This document shows, piece after piece, positions 1-9,158 of a stretch of 64,000 nt of DNA. This DNA comes from Rossellomorea marisflavi (GTDB lineage Bacteria > Bacillota > Bacilli > Bacillales > Bacillaceae_B): NCBI RefSeq assembly GCF_001274775.1, contig NZ_LGUE01000001.1, forward strand, positions 1,585,705 through 1,649,704. The letters run 5' to 3'. Under the pieces are notes generated by a model. It made no database searches. It saw only the letters and a program-made list of their open reading frames with translations, and was not told the DNA's origin. Both the position numbers and the translations under genes were made by a program. Each line of letters begins with the position of its first letter. Positions within the stretch are counted from its first letter, which is position 1.

Positions 1-133
1 ATAATATACCATGAGCCGGCTGCCTATGACAAGAGTTTGTATGGTATTTCACAATATTGTCATATTCCATTGAATGAGAATTCACCTTGGCACATATACA
101 TAGTAAAAAACGGCTTCCAAAGGAGATGTGCTC

Positions 134-307
134 ATGGCGAAACAGGTGATCCTCCTCATACTCATCGGAATCAGTTTCATCCTCAATCTATTCGGTCTCA
201 TGAAGCTGATCCCACTTTATGTCACATCCCCGATTCTTTTCGTATGCGTGCTGATCTTCATCCATTCCCTCTTAACGCGCCATCGATTCAAAGGTTTTCA
301 ACGCTGA
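134..307 (+). CDS. small two-helix membrane protein, unrecognised
   Basis: This 57-residue protein begins MAKQVILLIL. Two hydrophobic stretches, about residues 4-22 and 28-47, surround a short polar turn, and the tail is basic (RHRFKGFQR), so it looks like a small inner-membrane hairpin. A strong SD (AAGGAG) lies just before the ATG and a rho-independent terminator follows 21 bases after the stop, so it looks like a complete single-gene unit. It converges on pepF. I do not recognise the family, and the function is unknown. Confidence 0.6.
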   Translation: MAKQVILLILIGISFILNLFGLMKLIPLYVTSPILFVCVLIFIHSLLTRHRFKGFQR

Positions 308-328
308 TTTCTGCCGCCCGAAAGCAAA

Positions 329-362
329 GACGCCCGCTAGTGATTCAGCGGGCGTCTTTTTA
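329..362 (+). terminator. rho-independent terminator
   Basis: A perfect 10-bp GC-rich stem (329-338 with 347-356) and an 8-base loop are followed by a T-rich run. It ends the small membrane-protein gene. It may also serve pepF on the other strand, although the T-run in that direction is weak. Confidence 0.8.
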
Positions 363-370
363 TTTTTAGC

Positions 371-2194
371 TTATTGGAGTTTCTCAAGAAGGGCTTCCAT
401 CTCGTTGAGTTTTTCTTCAAAGACCTTGCATGCTTCCTCAACTGGTGAGGAGGTTGTCATATCGACTCCCGCCTTTTTGAGCACCTCAATCGGATAATCC
501 GAACTTCCTGCTTTCAGGAACTCGATATACCGTTTGACAGCCGGCTCGCCTTCTTCAAGGATCTGATGGCTAAGGGCCGTTGCAGCCGAGAAGCCTGTTG
601 CATATTGATAGACGTAGTAATTGTAATAGAAGTGAGGAATCCTTGCCCATTCCAGTCCGATTTCCTCATCAATGACAATTTCCTCTCCGAAGTACTTCTT
701 GTTGAGCTCATAATATTCCTTCGTCAGGTACTCCGACGTCAGAGCCACGCCTTCCTGGGCTTTTTTATGGATATGATGTTCAAACTCGGCGAACATGGTC
801 TGACGGAATACCGTACCCCTGAATCCTTCGAGATAGTGGTTCAACAAATATAGACGCTTCTTCTCATCGTCGATCGTTTTCAATAAATAATCATTCAGGA
901 GGGCTTCATTGCACGTAGATGCCACTTCCGCCACGAAGATGGAATAATTCCCGTACGTGTAAGGTTGGGCGCTCCTTGTGTAATAACTATGGACACTGTG
1001 ACCGAACTCATGGGCAAGGGTGAACAGATTGTTCACGTTATCCTGCCAGTTCATAAGGATATACGGATTCGTCCCATATGCCCCCGATGAATAGGCCCCG
1101 CTCCTCTTCCCTTTGTTCTCCACAACGTCCACCCAGCGGTTCTCAAACCCTTCCTTCAGGACATTCGCATACTCTTCGCCGAGGGGCTTGAGGCCGTCAA
1201 GGATCATCTTCTGGGCTTCATCATACCCGACTTCCATTTTGACTTCCTTCACAAGCGGCGTGTACAAGTCATACATATGGACTTCATCCAGCTCAAGGAC
1301 CTTTTTGCGCAGCTTCACATATCGCTGAAGGAGATGCAGATTACTGTTGACGGTCTCGACCAGGTTATCATACACCTGCTCGGGGATATTATTGTTTGAA
1401 AGGGCCGCATGACGTGCTGAATCATAATTCCGAACTTTCGCTGAGAAATTATCTTTCTTCACGGCACCGCTCAGTGTTGAAGCGAATGTATTGCGGAACT
1501 TACCATATGTCTCATAGACTTTTCCAAACGCTTCTTTTCTGACTGCCCGATCACTGCTCTCCATGAAACGGATGAATCGTCCGTGGGTGATTTCCGTCAC
1601 TTCCCCGTTTTCATCTTTGATACTTGGGAATTCAAGATCGGCATTATTCAGCATCCCGAATGTATTGCTCGATGAACTGAACACCTCAGATGCCTGCGCC
1701 AGAAGGGACTCTTCCTTCTCAGTCAGAATATGGGGACGTTGAAGGTTGATCTCTTCAAGGGCATGGGCATAAACCTTCAGTTCAGCTTTTTCTTCAAGGA
1801 ATGATGCAATCCTCTCCTCCTCGATGGAAAGGACCTCCGGAACCAGATAGGCAAATGCGCTACCGAGTTTTGTATAAAGACTCTTCGCTCTGTCGTCCAT
1901 CCCCTGATAATGGGAGTTGGTCGTATCCTGGTCGTAGCGCATATGTGAGTATGTATAAACCTTCCCCATCCGCTCAAGGATCTCATCCTGGAAAGCAAAA
2001 GCGGCATATAGTTCATCTGCTCCGTTGCCGAGTGTTCCTTTGAAATCTCCTGCCTTGCCTGAAAGCTCCTGGATCTCTTTGAACTCTTTCTCCCAGGCTT
2101 CGTCACTCGGGAAAATATCTTCAAGCCTCCACGTTAGCTCCTGCTTTACTTCACTGCGGGTTGGCAGGCGTTTTACAGCTGTTTCATTAGACAT
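371..2194 (-). CDS. pepF: oligoendopeptidase F (M3B metallopeptidase)
   Basis: This 607-residue cytoplasmic zinc peptidase hydrolyses medium-length oligopeptides. The M3 zinc motif HEFGH lies at residues 395-399, and the expected downstream glutamate ligand is E423 in FVAEVAS. The length is normal for PepF, and no signal peptide is present. The ATG has a good SD (GGAGG). It is the B. subtilis yjbG position, next to coiA, and fits peptide recycling after Opp import. B. subtilis PepF has been linked to sporulation control when overproduced, which is family knowledge only. Confidence 0.93.
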   Translation of the reverse strand: MSNETAVKRLPTRSEVKQELTWRLEDIFPSDEAWEKEFKEIQELSGKAGDFKGTLGNGADELYAAFAFQDEILERMGKVYTYSHMRYDQDTTNSHYQGMDDRAKSLYTKLGSAFAYLVPEVLSIEEERIASFLEEKAELKVYAHALEEINLQRPHILTEKEESLLAQASEVFSSSSNTFGMLNNADLEFPSIKDENGEVTEITHGRFIRFMESSDRAVRKEAFGKVYETYGKFRNTFASTLSGAVKKDNFSAKVRNYDSARHAALSNNNIPEQVYDNLVETVNSNLHLLQRYVKLRKKVLELDEVHMYDLYTPLVKEVKMEVGYDEAQKMILDGLKPLGEEYANVLKEGFENRWVDVVENKGKRSGAYSSGAYGTNPYILMNWQDNVNNLFTLAHEFGHSVHSYYTRSAQPYTYGNYSIFVAEVASTCNEALLNDYLLKTIDDEKKRLYLLNHYLEGFRGTVFRQTMFAEFEHHIHKKAQEGVALTSEYLTKEYYELNKKYFGEEIVIDEEIGLEWARIPHFYYNYYVYQYATGFSAATALSHQILEEGEPAVKRYIEFLKAGSSDYPIEVLKKAGVDMTTSSPVEEACKVFEEKLNEMEALLEKLQ

Positions 2195-2287
2195 AGTGAT
2201 CCTCCATCCTCATTTTTTGCAATTTTTCCTTAATAGTACTATTCTCTCTCAACGAACGTATTCCTGCAACTAATCGGTCTCACTATA

Positions 2288-3439
2288 CTATATGCGGAAT
2301 CGCGCTGAAAAATCCGCTCGGTGGAGCATATAGAGATCGAACGTCGCCGGGCATTCCCACTGTTGAAGAAGTCTGCACACCCCTCCCTCCATTCGGATAA
2401 TTCCGAGCTTCTCCAATAAGGATAAGTACCATTTGACGGCTTCTTCTAAAGGACAGCCACCCTGGTCCACAAGGGGAAGGTCCCTGACCCGCACGTCACC
2501 TCTCTCTGACCTCGCAGCCATGGCAGAGACGATTGTGCCGAGTCCTGCGCCCCCTTTCTTCAACGCATCACTCCAAAGGTAATACTGCCAGATGACAGGG
2601 TGCGTTTCGATCCGGTAGTGGGGAAGTAGACCCACCCATTGAGGAAGATACAATAACGTATCGCCTGACTGGTATACTTCCTGCTTAAAGGCTTGCTCGG
2701 TTGGGTACCTGAGGATGCGTTGGATCCAACCGGTCCTCGAGCTGTCCCAAATTTTGTAGGGAAATGATCTTACAGGCGCTTGAGTCGTCATGGGTATGGT
2801 GAATTCACTTACGGGAATCTTGTGAAGCGTGGAAGCATGGAAGGTATTCGCAGAAAGGGGGATGAGATTTTGGTAGAGATGGAATTCCTGTTGATCAGGG
2901 AGGAAAAGAAGAAGGAATAAGCCAAGGGGTTCTACATGGCGCAGGAAGGCTTGCTGAAACGATGAAAGCCTCAGTGCCCCGCTCGGCCTCGGGGCTCCCT
3001 CCGTCAGCAGCCAGATCACTTGGATGCCGAGAGACCGGTACCCCTCTGTCCGCTTCTTCAGTTCTGCTGCAGAGAGGGGCGAGCACTGGACTTCGACTGC
3101 CATTCTTGCGGTCTCCGAAGTGATGAACACATCGGCAATCTGATTGATTTCCTTTAAGAAATACTCCACCTTCACATCCGGGAAAAGGCTGTGGAACCGA
3201 TCATAGAGGATTTTCTTACCCGAGTGGTGAAGCCGGGACTCCCCTTTGTGCATGACGGGGCAGTCTTGCTTTAGTTGGTGGGCGAAATGCGGTATGGTCT
3301 TGCTTCCAATCTTGAGGACCAAAGGCTTACGACAGTGGGGACAAGTGATTGCGGGAGTGGATGAACGCAGCTTCAAGAGTTCTCCTCTCGAATGATGGAA
3401 CGCGGTGACTAAACGGTGATTGACATGAGCAGTCAGCAT
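2288..3439 (-). CDS. coiA: competence protein CoiA-like nuclease
   Basis: This is a CoiA-family protein of 383 residues. Near the N-terminus is a zinc-finger-like pair (C33 and C36 in CPHC), then HFAH, then a restriction-endonuclease-like core with FLKEINQIADVF and VEVQCS. CoiA promotes recombination of incoming single-stranded DNA during transformation. The frame opens 6 codons upstream at a GTG, but the GGAGGAGG sequence that must be the SD lies inside that extension, so the ATG at 3437-3439 is the start. It sits between cls and pepF, as yjbF does in B. subtilis. Confidence 0.87.
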   Translation of the reverse strand: MLTAHVNHRLVTAFHHSRGELLKLRSSTPAITCPHCRKPLVLKIGSKTIPHFAHQLKQDCPVMHKGESRLHHSGKKILYDRFHSLFPDVKVEYFLKEINQIADVFITSETARMAVEVQCSPLSAAELKKRTEGYRSLGIQVIWLLTEGAPRPSGALRLSSFQQAFLRHVEPLGLFLLLFLPDQQEFHLYQNLIPLSANTFHASTLHKIPVSEFTIPMTTQAPVRSFPYKIWDSSRTGWIQRILRYPTEQAFKQEVYQSGDTLLYLPQWVGLLPHYRIETHPVIWQYYLWSDALKKGGAGLGTIVSAMAARSERGDVRVRDLPLVDQGGCPLEEAVKWYLSLLEKLGIIRMEGGVCRLLQQWECPATFDLYMLHRADFSARFRI

Positions 3440-3495
3440 GGAACACCTCCTCCACACTCATTCTACGCGCACACGTCCATTTCCTTTGCCCCATC

Positions 3496-3528
3496 AAAAA
3501 AACTTTCCCGGGATTCCCCGGGAAAGTT
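3496..3528 (-). terminator. terminator of cardiolipin synthase gene
   Basis: A perfect 12-bp stem (3501-3512 with 3517-3528) and a 4-base loop are followed, on the minus strand, by a T-run. The stem reaches into the cls stop codon. Confidence 0.85.
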
Positions 3529-5018
3529 CATAATAACGGTGAGAGCAGACGAGATGTTGATTCAAGGAACCTGTAGCCGAGATGGCGCTTTTGGAATGTA
3601 TCAAGTGACAGTTCTTCTGCATGGAGCAGGTCATGCTCATATTCAGCCATAAGATCAAGGGTGCTCTCCGTCTTGTAAAGGAAGGCATTGACCTCAAAAT
3701 TCAAATGAAAGCTCCTCATGTCCATATTGGACGTGCCGATCGAAGCGAGTTCGCCATCCACGATGAGGATCTTGCTGTGCATGAAGCCCTTTTGGTATTC
3801 ATAGATCCTGACACCCGCTTCAAGGAGTTCAGGGAAATAGGAACGGGAAGCGTGGAACACAATTCTTTTATCAGGCTTGTGGGGTACAAGAAGCCTCACA
3901 TCCACCCCGCTGAGGGCGGCAATCTTCAAGGCTGAGAATATATCTTCATCGGGTATGAAATAAGGTGACGCAACCCACACACTTTTTTGAGCAGATGTGA
4001 TCATGGAGAAGAACAGATTCTTCAGGACGCTGACTTCATTGTCAGGTCCTCCCGCGATCATCTGCACGCCTCCGTCCCCCTCGCCTGGGTCAGGAGTAAG
4101 ATAACCTGGTGTGATGAAATCGTCACTCGTCATATAGTACCAATCCTGGAGGAAGATAAGCTGCAGGGTCCTGACGGCATCCCCTTTCACCATCAGGTGG
4201 GTATCCCTCCAGAATCCAAATGAAGGATTCTTCCCGAGATATTCATCACCTATATTCAACCCACCCACAAAGCCGATGGAACCGTCGATGACGATGATTT
4301 TGCGATGATTGCGGAAATTGAACTTATTATTCAATATGGGTATTTTAACCGGGCCGAATGGAACCATCTCGACTCCTGCTTCTATCAATTCGTTGATATA
4401 TTTCCTGGATAGCTGCCATGAGCCCACAGCGTCATATAAGAAGCGGATCTTCACCCCTTCGCTGGCTTTTTGGATGAGGACCTCCTTGATCTGAGAGCCG
4501 ATGTCATCATGACGGACAATATAGTATTCAAGATGGATATGATGCTTCGCCGTCTTCAGCCAGTCCAGAATCTCCCGGAACGTTTCATCACCATTAGTCA
4601 GCACCTTTGTCGAAGAAGAAAAGGAGATTGAACTGTTGCCGATTCGCCTGGCAAGGCGGAAATATTTGTCCTGAAACAAATCCCGATCCATTTCTTTCGG
4701 ACCAGGTTCATACCGCAGATAGGTCTGCTTGTCCAATATGTATTTTTTCTTGAACATCCGTTCCTTCCGGAAGTTCCTGCCGAACAATAGATAAAAGATA
4801 AAGCCCAGGAACGGAAATGCGCCGAGCACCACGAGCCAGGTCAACGTCTGGGTCGGATGGCGGTTTTCAAAAAAGATCAAAAATCCGATCAGGATGACGG
4901 AGAAGGTGAACAACAAGCTGACGTATTTGACTACACCATGTAAGTACTGATCAAAGTAGAGCAGGTAACTGATAACGAGTACCAGAAGGAATAAGAGAAC
5001 ACGCACTGTATTTTTCAC
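3528..5018 (-). CDS. cls: cardiolipin synthase (phospholipase D family)
   Basis: This 496-residue membrane enzyme condenses two phosphatidylglycerols into cardiolipin and glycerol. Two N-terminal transmembrane helices precede two HKD motifs: H238-x-K240-x4-D245 in HRKIIVID and H414-x-K416-x4-D421 in HSKILIVD. The frame opens at a GTG at 5030, but an AAAGGTG SD sits 7 bases before the GTG at 5016-5018, so that codon is chosen. The gene lies between mecA and coiA and has its own terminator. The B. subtilis mecA-coiA neighbourhood that I recall has no cls gene here. Confidence 0.9.
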   Translation of the reverse strand: MKNTVRVLLFLLVLVISYLLYFDQYLHGVVKYVSLLFTFSVILIGFLIFFENRHPTQTLTWLVVLGAFPFLGFIFYLLFGRNFRKERMFKKKYILDKQTYLRYEPGPKEMDRDLFQDKYFRLARRIGNSSISFSSSTKVLTNGDETFREILDWLKTAKHHIHLEYYIVRHDDIGSQIKEVLIQKASEGVKIRFLYDAVGSWQLSRKYINELIEAGVEMVPFGPVKIPILNNKFNFRNHRKIIVIDGSIGFVGGLNIGDEYLGKNPSFGFWRDTHLMVKGDAVRTLQLIFLQDWYYMTSDDFITPGYLTPDPGEGDGGVQMIAGGPDNEVSVLKNLFFSMITSAQKSVWVASPYFIPDEDIFSALKIAALSGVDVRLLVPHKPDKRIVFHASRSYFPELLEAGVRIYEYQKGFMHSKILIVDGELASIGTSNMDMRSFHLNFEVNAFLYKTESTLDLMAEYEHDLLHAEELSLDTFQKRHLGYRFLESTSRLLSPLL

Positions 5019-5045
5019 ACTCGTGAACACCTTTCAGGATGGATT

Positions 5046-5087
5046 CTTAAAAATAAAGAAATACCGATTTCATCAGAAACCGGTATT
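5046..5087 (-). terminator. terminator of mecA
   Basis: An interrupted stem (7 bp outside, 4 bp inside, one mismatch) with a short loop is followed on the minus strand by a T-rich stretch. It lies just beyond the mecA stop. Confidence 0.75.
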
Positions 5088-5092
5088 GGGCA

Positions 5093-5764
5093 TTATGCAA
5101 AATGTGTACGTAACGTACCGAATACATCTTCAGCCATGACGACTTTTCCATATTCCTCAAGACGATGGACCGTCATTCGTGATTCATCCGCATATTCGAG
5201 GAGCATGCTGAGCGTATTCTCCATTTCCTCTTCCGTAAAGTGTTCTTCGGAAAACTTAATGTATAGGTAATATTTATTTTCATAAGCCAATAGCTTTGTG
5301 GCCATTTGCTCCAACGGCTGGTCCTTCATCCGGTGGGCAAGGGAGATCGCATCTTCAAAATCACGGAACGTGAGCGTGAAATCGAGTGAAGCATCCCCTT
5401 CTCCTTCAGGGTCCTGCTTGATCTGGAAGTGCTGATCGAGGAGCTCTTCAATCCGTTCATCAACCGGCAGATCCTTCAGCTTTTCTTCAGGGATCGGCAG
5501 TTCGAAACGTTGACCATCTTTGGAGACCTGTGCACGGGTCACGAGGATCTCAAGTCCCTTATCAAGGGCCTGAACCTGGATCCAAAGTGGACCTTCGATT
5601 CCGAAGTCTTCTTCCTGATGAACTTCATCCATCATCTCCCAGAATAGCTCCTCGCTCCTCTCACGGTTATACCAGATTTCTTCCCTGTCAAAACCGCGAT
5701 CTTCGATATCCCCATAAGATATATAAAACTTGACTGTATTTTCGTTAATGCGTTCGATTTCCAT
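5093..5764 (-). CDS. mecA: adapter protein MecA
   Basis: At 223 residues this is typical MecA length. It starts MEIERINENTVKFYISYGDI, the conserved N-terminal substrate-recognition domain, has an acidic linker around residues 110-125, and then the C-terminal ClpC-binding domain. MecA delivers ComK and other proteins to ClpCP for degradation and also damps Spo0A-dependent transcription. The SD is GGGAGAGG. The order spx-mecA-coiA-pepF is the B. subtilis order with cls added. B. subtilis also has a small coat gene, yjbE, between spx and mecA, which I do not find here. Confidence 0.93.
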   Translation of the reverse strand: MEIERINENTVKFYISYGDIEDRGFDREEIWYNRERSEELFWEMMDEVHQEEDFGIEGPLWIQVQALDKGLEILVTRAQVSKDGQRFELPIPEEKLKDLPVDERIEELLDQHFQIKQDPEGEGDASLDFTLTFRDFEDAISLAHRMKDQPLEQMATKLLAYENKYYLYIKFSEEHFTEEEMENTLSMLLEYADESRMTVHRLEEYGKVVMAEDVFGTLRTHFA

Positions 5765-6017
5765 TTGACACCTCTCCCTTCTTGCATGAAGTTAGTGAAG
5801 GGACTGCACCCTCCGAGCCTTGCAGCTCGATTGCTGGTGAAGATAGAAGAAACAGTTAGGTTAGTTTGTACCTTGTACTTCTATTTTATGTTGATTCCAC
5901 TGAAATGGGAATACATTTTACACCCATTTTACTTCACATATCCTGCTGATTAACTAAGTGTTTTTGCCAGTTTAGCGGATATTTGCAGAAAATTCAAGTG
6001 ATAAAACTCGTCCAATG

Positions 6018-6079
6018 TAAAAGGGGACCAGCTGAAAAGGATACGCAACGTACCTTCATTAGCTGGCCCCCTTTTTTTT
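6018..6079 (-). terminator. bidirectional hairpin terminator after spx
   Basis: The 12-base arms 6022-6033 and 6061-6072 pair with one mismatch. The loop holds a smaller inverted repeat. Poly-T follows on both strands. It ends spx on the minus strand. The rest of the 355-base gap 5765-6119 is AT-rich mecA leader with no gene that I can support. Confidence 0.75.
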
Positions 6080-6119
6080 AGAAAAGGTACCCGGCCATTC
6101 CGACCGGGGCGGATATGAA

Positions 6120-6515
6120 TTAGTTAACCATGCGCTGAGCTTCCATGAGTTGGAATGTACGAACTTTCCTTGGAAGGAAACGTCTGATTTCGTCTTCATT
6201 GTAACCTACTTGCAGGCGTTTTTCATCCAAGATGATCGGGCGTCTGAGAAGCCCAGGGTTCTGTTGGATCAGTTCGAACAACTCTTGCAGAGGAAGGGTC
6301 TCCAGGTCGACGTTCAGCTTTTGGAAAGTTTTCGAACGAGTCGAAATGATCTCATCCGTTCCATCCTCAGTCATGCGAAGGATTTCCTTGATTTCATCAA
6401 TGCTCAATGGCTCAGAAAAAACGTTGCGCTCTGTATATGGAATCTCATGTTCTTCTAACCAAGCTTTTGCCTTACGACAAGATGTACAACTAGGTGAAGT
6501 GAATAATGTTACCAC
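6120..6515 (-). CDS. spx: transcriptional regulator Spx (ArsC family)
   Basis: Spx is a redox-sensing, RNA polymerase-binding regulator of the thiol stress response. At 131 residues it has exactly the usual length. The CXXC redox switch is C10-T-S-C13, and the RRPII and [16 protein letters not shown] segments typical of Spx are present. The start codon is GTG: an in-frame stop lies two codons upstream, and GAGGGAG lies 12 bases before it. A hairpin separates it from yjbC, so it seems to be transcribed on its own from the AT-rich 6516-6807 region. Confidence 0.95.
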   Translation of the reverse strand: MVTLFTSPSCTSCRKAKAWLEEHEIPYTERNVFSEPLSIDEIKEILRMTEDGTDEIISTRSKTFQKLNVDLETLPLQELFELIQQNPGLLRRPIILDEKRLQVGYNEDEIRRFLPRKVRTFQLMEAQRMVN

Positions 6516-6774
6516 GAATCATTCACACTCCCTCAAGATTTTTTTGAAAAGATTATGGTAGAGTATTATTTAAACGTATACGGTTTAATTAAAATAAGTT
6601 TAAATAAGAAATCTCTATAACGTATTATACATGAATAATGTTTTGTTGAATATACTTTTAACCAATTTGTCAATTTTCTTATACATTTGTTTAACAAAGT
6701 ATGATCATATCCATTTACTCTTGATATACCCCTTCTGCCCATAGTTAAACATAAGAGTTCATTTTCATTTAGAA

Positions 6775-6801
6775 AACCTTATTGCGAATCGCAATAAGGT
6801 T
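6775..6801 (-). terminator. terminator between yjbC and spx
   Basis: A perfect 12-bp stem (6775-6786 with 6790-6801) with a 3-base loop is followed on the minus strand by a short T-rich run. It lies 6 bases past the yjbC stop. Confidence 0.7.
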
Positions 6802-6807
6802 GGTGTG

Positions 6808-7380
6808 CTACAGTTTTTTTAATACATCTCCGTCACGATCCTCATCCATTGTCAGTACATCTTCCACCGACTCATAGGATTCACCGTAGAACGTTTCATC
6901 CTTATAGGTATGGATCAGTTCGTATGTTTTCTTCATGGATTCATAAATCAGTTCTTCAGGCTCATCTTGAGGTGCCCAGTAAAGGATTTCCATTGGATTG
7001 ACTTCATTCGTTGCAAGGGATCTTCTCGCATATCCGATCGTCACGGCATGTTTGAACCCTTCCCTTTTGTAGAACTTAAGGCGCTTTTCAGTGTCGGTAT
7101 CGTCATAGTCCACTGGTTCCACCTCCAGGAGGATCGGTTTCTTCCTCTCTTTCAGCTTCTCAATCAGTTTGCTTCCAAGACCTTGGCCCCTGGCATCCTT
7201 TGAGACGAACAGATAATCGATGAAGATGAACTCCTCGAGTTCCGCATACATTAGAACGTGATACTTTCCTTCATCTTTGTGATAGATATCGCTTCTTTCC
7301 TTTAAAAGCGTTTCCATATGCTCGAGCGATTTCATTTCCTCTACAGGGAAATATTTATTTAGTTTCTCATACCAATGCAT
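6808..7380 (-). CDS. yjbC: GNAT-family N-acetyltransferase (YjbC)
   Basis: This 190-residue cytoplasmic protein has one GNAT fold. The acetyl-CoA-binding motif A is visible as FVSKDARGQGLGSKLIEKL around residues 58-76, and an acidic C-terminal tail follows. The SD is GAAGGAG before the ATG. It lies directly upstream of spx, as in B. subtilis, where yjbC and spx are partly co-transcribed. Here a hairpin separates them. The acyl acceptor is unknown. Confidence 0.83.
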   Translation of the reverse strand: MHWYEKLNKYFPVEEMKSLEHMETLLKERSDIYHKDEGKYHVLMYAELEEFIFIDYLFVSKDARGQGLGSKLIEKLKERKKPILLEVEPVDYDDTDTEKRLKFYKREGFKHAVTIGYARRSLATNEVNPMEILYWAPQDEPEELIYESMKKTYELIHTYKDETFYGESYESVEDVLTMDEDRDGDVLKKL

Positions 7381-7586
7381 GGATCTACTCCTTCTGAAAA
7401 TGTTTTTGCATTACTAGAATTCTCTAAATGGTAAAATGTATGTCAGATTTGAGAGAGGGGTTTTCACTCCTAAGGGTGAAAAAAGGGGATTTCGGTAGAC
7501 ACTCTACTTATAATGATAGCAGTATGTGGTGTATTGTCAAATGTCCACTTCCTGTAAAGATCCAACGTTCACTTAATAGAAGAAAA

Positions 7587-7624
7587 CGGTGCGTATCTTT
7601 CATTAAACTGAAAGATACGCACCG
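7587..7624 (-). terminator. terminator of the glycosidase-like gene
   Basis: A 15-bp perfect stem (7587-7601 with 7610-7624) and an 8-base loop are followed by a T-rich run on the minus strand. It lies directly after the stop at 7633. Confidence 0.85.
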
Positions 7625-7632
7625 CCAATTGA

Positions 7633-8832
7633 TCAAGGCGTGTAATCCACACCTTTTGTGTAGGAGTTTCCTGCATCCCATAGCAGGAACTCATTGATTC
7701 CATTATCATTAAGCGCTTTGATTTGCGCCTCCACTTCTGCTTTTCCATATGCTTTATAGTTTCCGGATCCAAGCCAAGAGGCTGTAAAATCCTGTAGCCA
7801 TGGGCGGGAAGTAGGTGGATCCTTCAGCTCATCCAGCTTCTTATTCTCGAGCTTGGAGTATTCAGCAACCAATTTGTACGGCTCGAGATCGGGTTTGTCG
7901 ATCCCGAAATAGGACGTCCAGTGACTCGGGTAAATCATGGAAGAAATCACATCGACATTTTCTGAAATCTTGGAGAAATTCTGACCGATCCCCGGAGCTT
8001 CAGGCAATGTGGCGCTGTAGCCGAAAATATCGACCGATACTTCAACATCATACGGCTCCAGCTGCTTGTGAGCGTATTCGACAAAATCCGTTACAGCGTG
8101 CACGCGTTTTTGCACGTTATCGGAGTCTTCACTTGTGTACGTACCACCATCATACTTCAACTCATCGTCACGATTTTCGAAGCCTTCAGGGAAACGCACA
8201 TAATCGAACTGGATTTCCTTGAATCCCATCTTGGCCGCTTCAATAGCAATACCTACATTGTAATCCCACACTTCCTTCACAAAGGGATTGACGAAGGATT
8301 CACCGCGCCCGTTCTTCCACACATCATTACCATCTACAAATGAAAGTTCCGGCTTCTTATTGGCTAGGACCGTGTCTTTGAACACGACCACACGCGCGAT
8401 GGGATAGATCTTCTTTTCTTCCATCGTCTCCAAAACCTGTTCCGGGTCTTTGATGAAAGGTTGGCCGATATCATGATAGGGTGACGACTCCTCTGGCACA
8501 TACGTCAGATTCCCGTTATCATCCTTGATATCCACGACCATTGCATTCAGATCCGTCTCTTCGATCAGCTTCGTCAGCTGACCGAATTTGGAGCCACCCG
8601 CTGAATGACCCGTCACATAGATACCACGGACGGCGTCAGGATACTCAAAGTTCAAACCGGAATCGTACTTAAAGCGTGGGGACACGCTCCCATCCTTTTC
8701 CTTCATAGCCATCGCCCTTACTTGATGAGTTCCGGCCTCTTTTCCAGTTCCTTCGGCATCTGCCGACTGGAAAGGAAGCGCACACAATACTGCGACCCCT
8801 GCCGCAGCAGCAGCCCATTTTTTCCACTTCAA
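7633..8832 (-). CDS. secreted putative glycoside hydrolase (DUF4015)
   Basis: This 399-residue protein starts at a TTG with a GAGGAGAGG SD 6 bases upstream; 74 upstream in-frame codons are rejected because nothing there resembles a start. A Sec signal peptide follows (KWKK, then a run of alanines and hydrophobics, cut near SADA). The mature part has TIM-barrel glycosidase-like segments such as VRGIYVTGHSAGG, MVVDIKDDNGNLTYVP and EIQFDYVRFPEG. Substrate unknown; cell-wall or polysaccharide hydrolysis is inference from the family. The 325 bases before it (8833-9157) hold only the oppF terminator and AT-rich leader. Confidence 0.75.
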   Translation of the reverse strand: MKWKKWAAAAAGVAVLCALPFQSADAEGTGKEAGTHQVRAMAMKEKDGSVSPRFKYDSGLNFEYPDAVRGIYVTGHSAGGSKFGQLTKLIEETDLNAMVVDIKDDNGNLTYVPEESSPYHDIGQPFIKDPEQVLETMEEKKIYPIARVVVFKDTVLANKKPELSFVDGNDVWKNGRGESFVNPFVKEVWDYNVGIAIEAAKMGFKEIQFDYVRFPEGFENRDDELKYDGGTYTSEDSDNVQKRVHAVTDFVEYAHKQLEPYDVEVSVDIFGYSATLPEAPGIGQNFSKISENVDVISSMIYPSHWTSYFGIDKPDLEPYKLVAEYSKLENKKLDELKDPPTSRPWLQDFTASWLGSGNYKAYGKAEVEAQIKALNDNGINEFLLWDAGNSYTKGVDYTP

Positions 8833-9118
8833 AGCGAACCTCTCCTCTATTCGTCTAGTAAAATATGTATCTCCTCTACCTATTCTAACAATGATTGAAC
8901 TTGAAAGAAAAGGGAAAACGGACAGATAATGTCGAAATTTCCGAAAAGATGTGATTTCTGTCGTTTTCTTCTCACTTGAATGATGATTATGGTAGGAAAC
9001 CACATACCTTAGTCGTAATCCTACCGCTTCATCCTTCTCACCTAAAGGAGTCAAAACAAATCAGCAGAATTTTGCCGATTTTCGAGTACAGAGGATACGA
9101 GCCTATGCCCCTTCAGCA

Positions 9119-9158
9119 AAAAAGAAGACCCCCCCAAGTCCGGGAGTCTTCTTTTTCT
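9119..9158 (-). terminator. terminator of the opp operon
   Basis: A hairpin made of two pairing arms (AAGAAGAC with GTCTTCTT plus flanking G/C bases) is followed by a T-run on the minus strand. It overlaps the oppF stop. Confidence 0.75.

Noticed and set aside
37..369. 110-codon plus-strand frame at the left end
   Set aside because: It overlaps the 57-codon gene at 134-307 in another frame, has no SD and runs through a terminator.
7428..7697. 89-codon plus-strand frame
   Set aside because: It crosses a strong terminator and runs into the glycosidase-like gene; no SD and no protein-like pattern.
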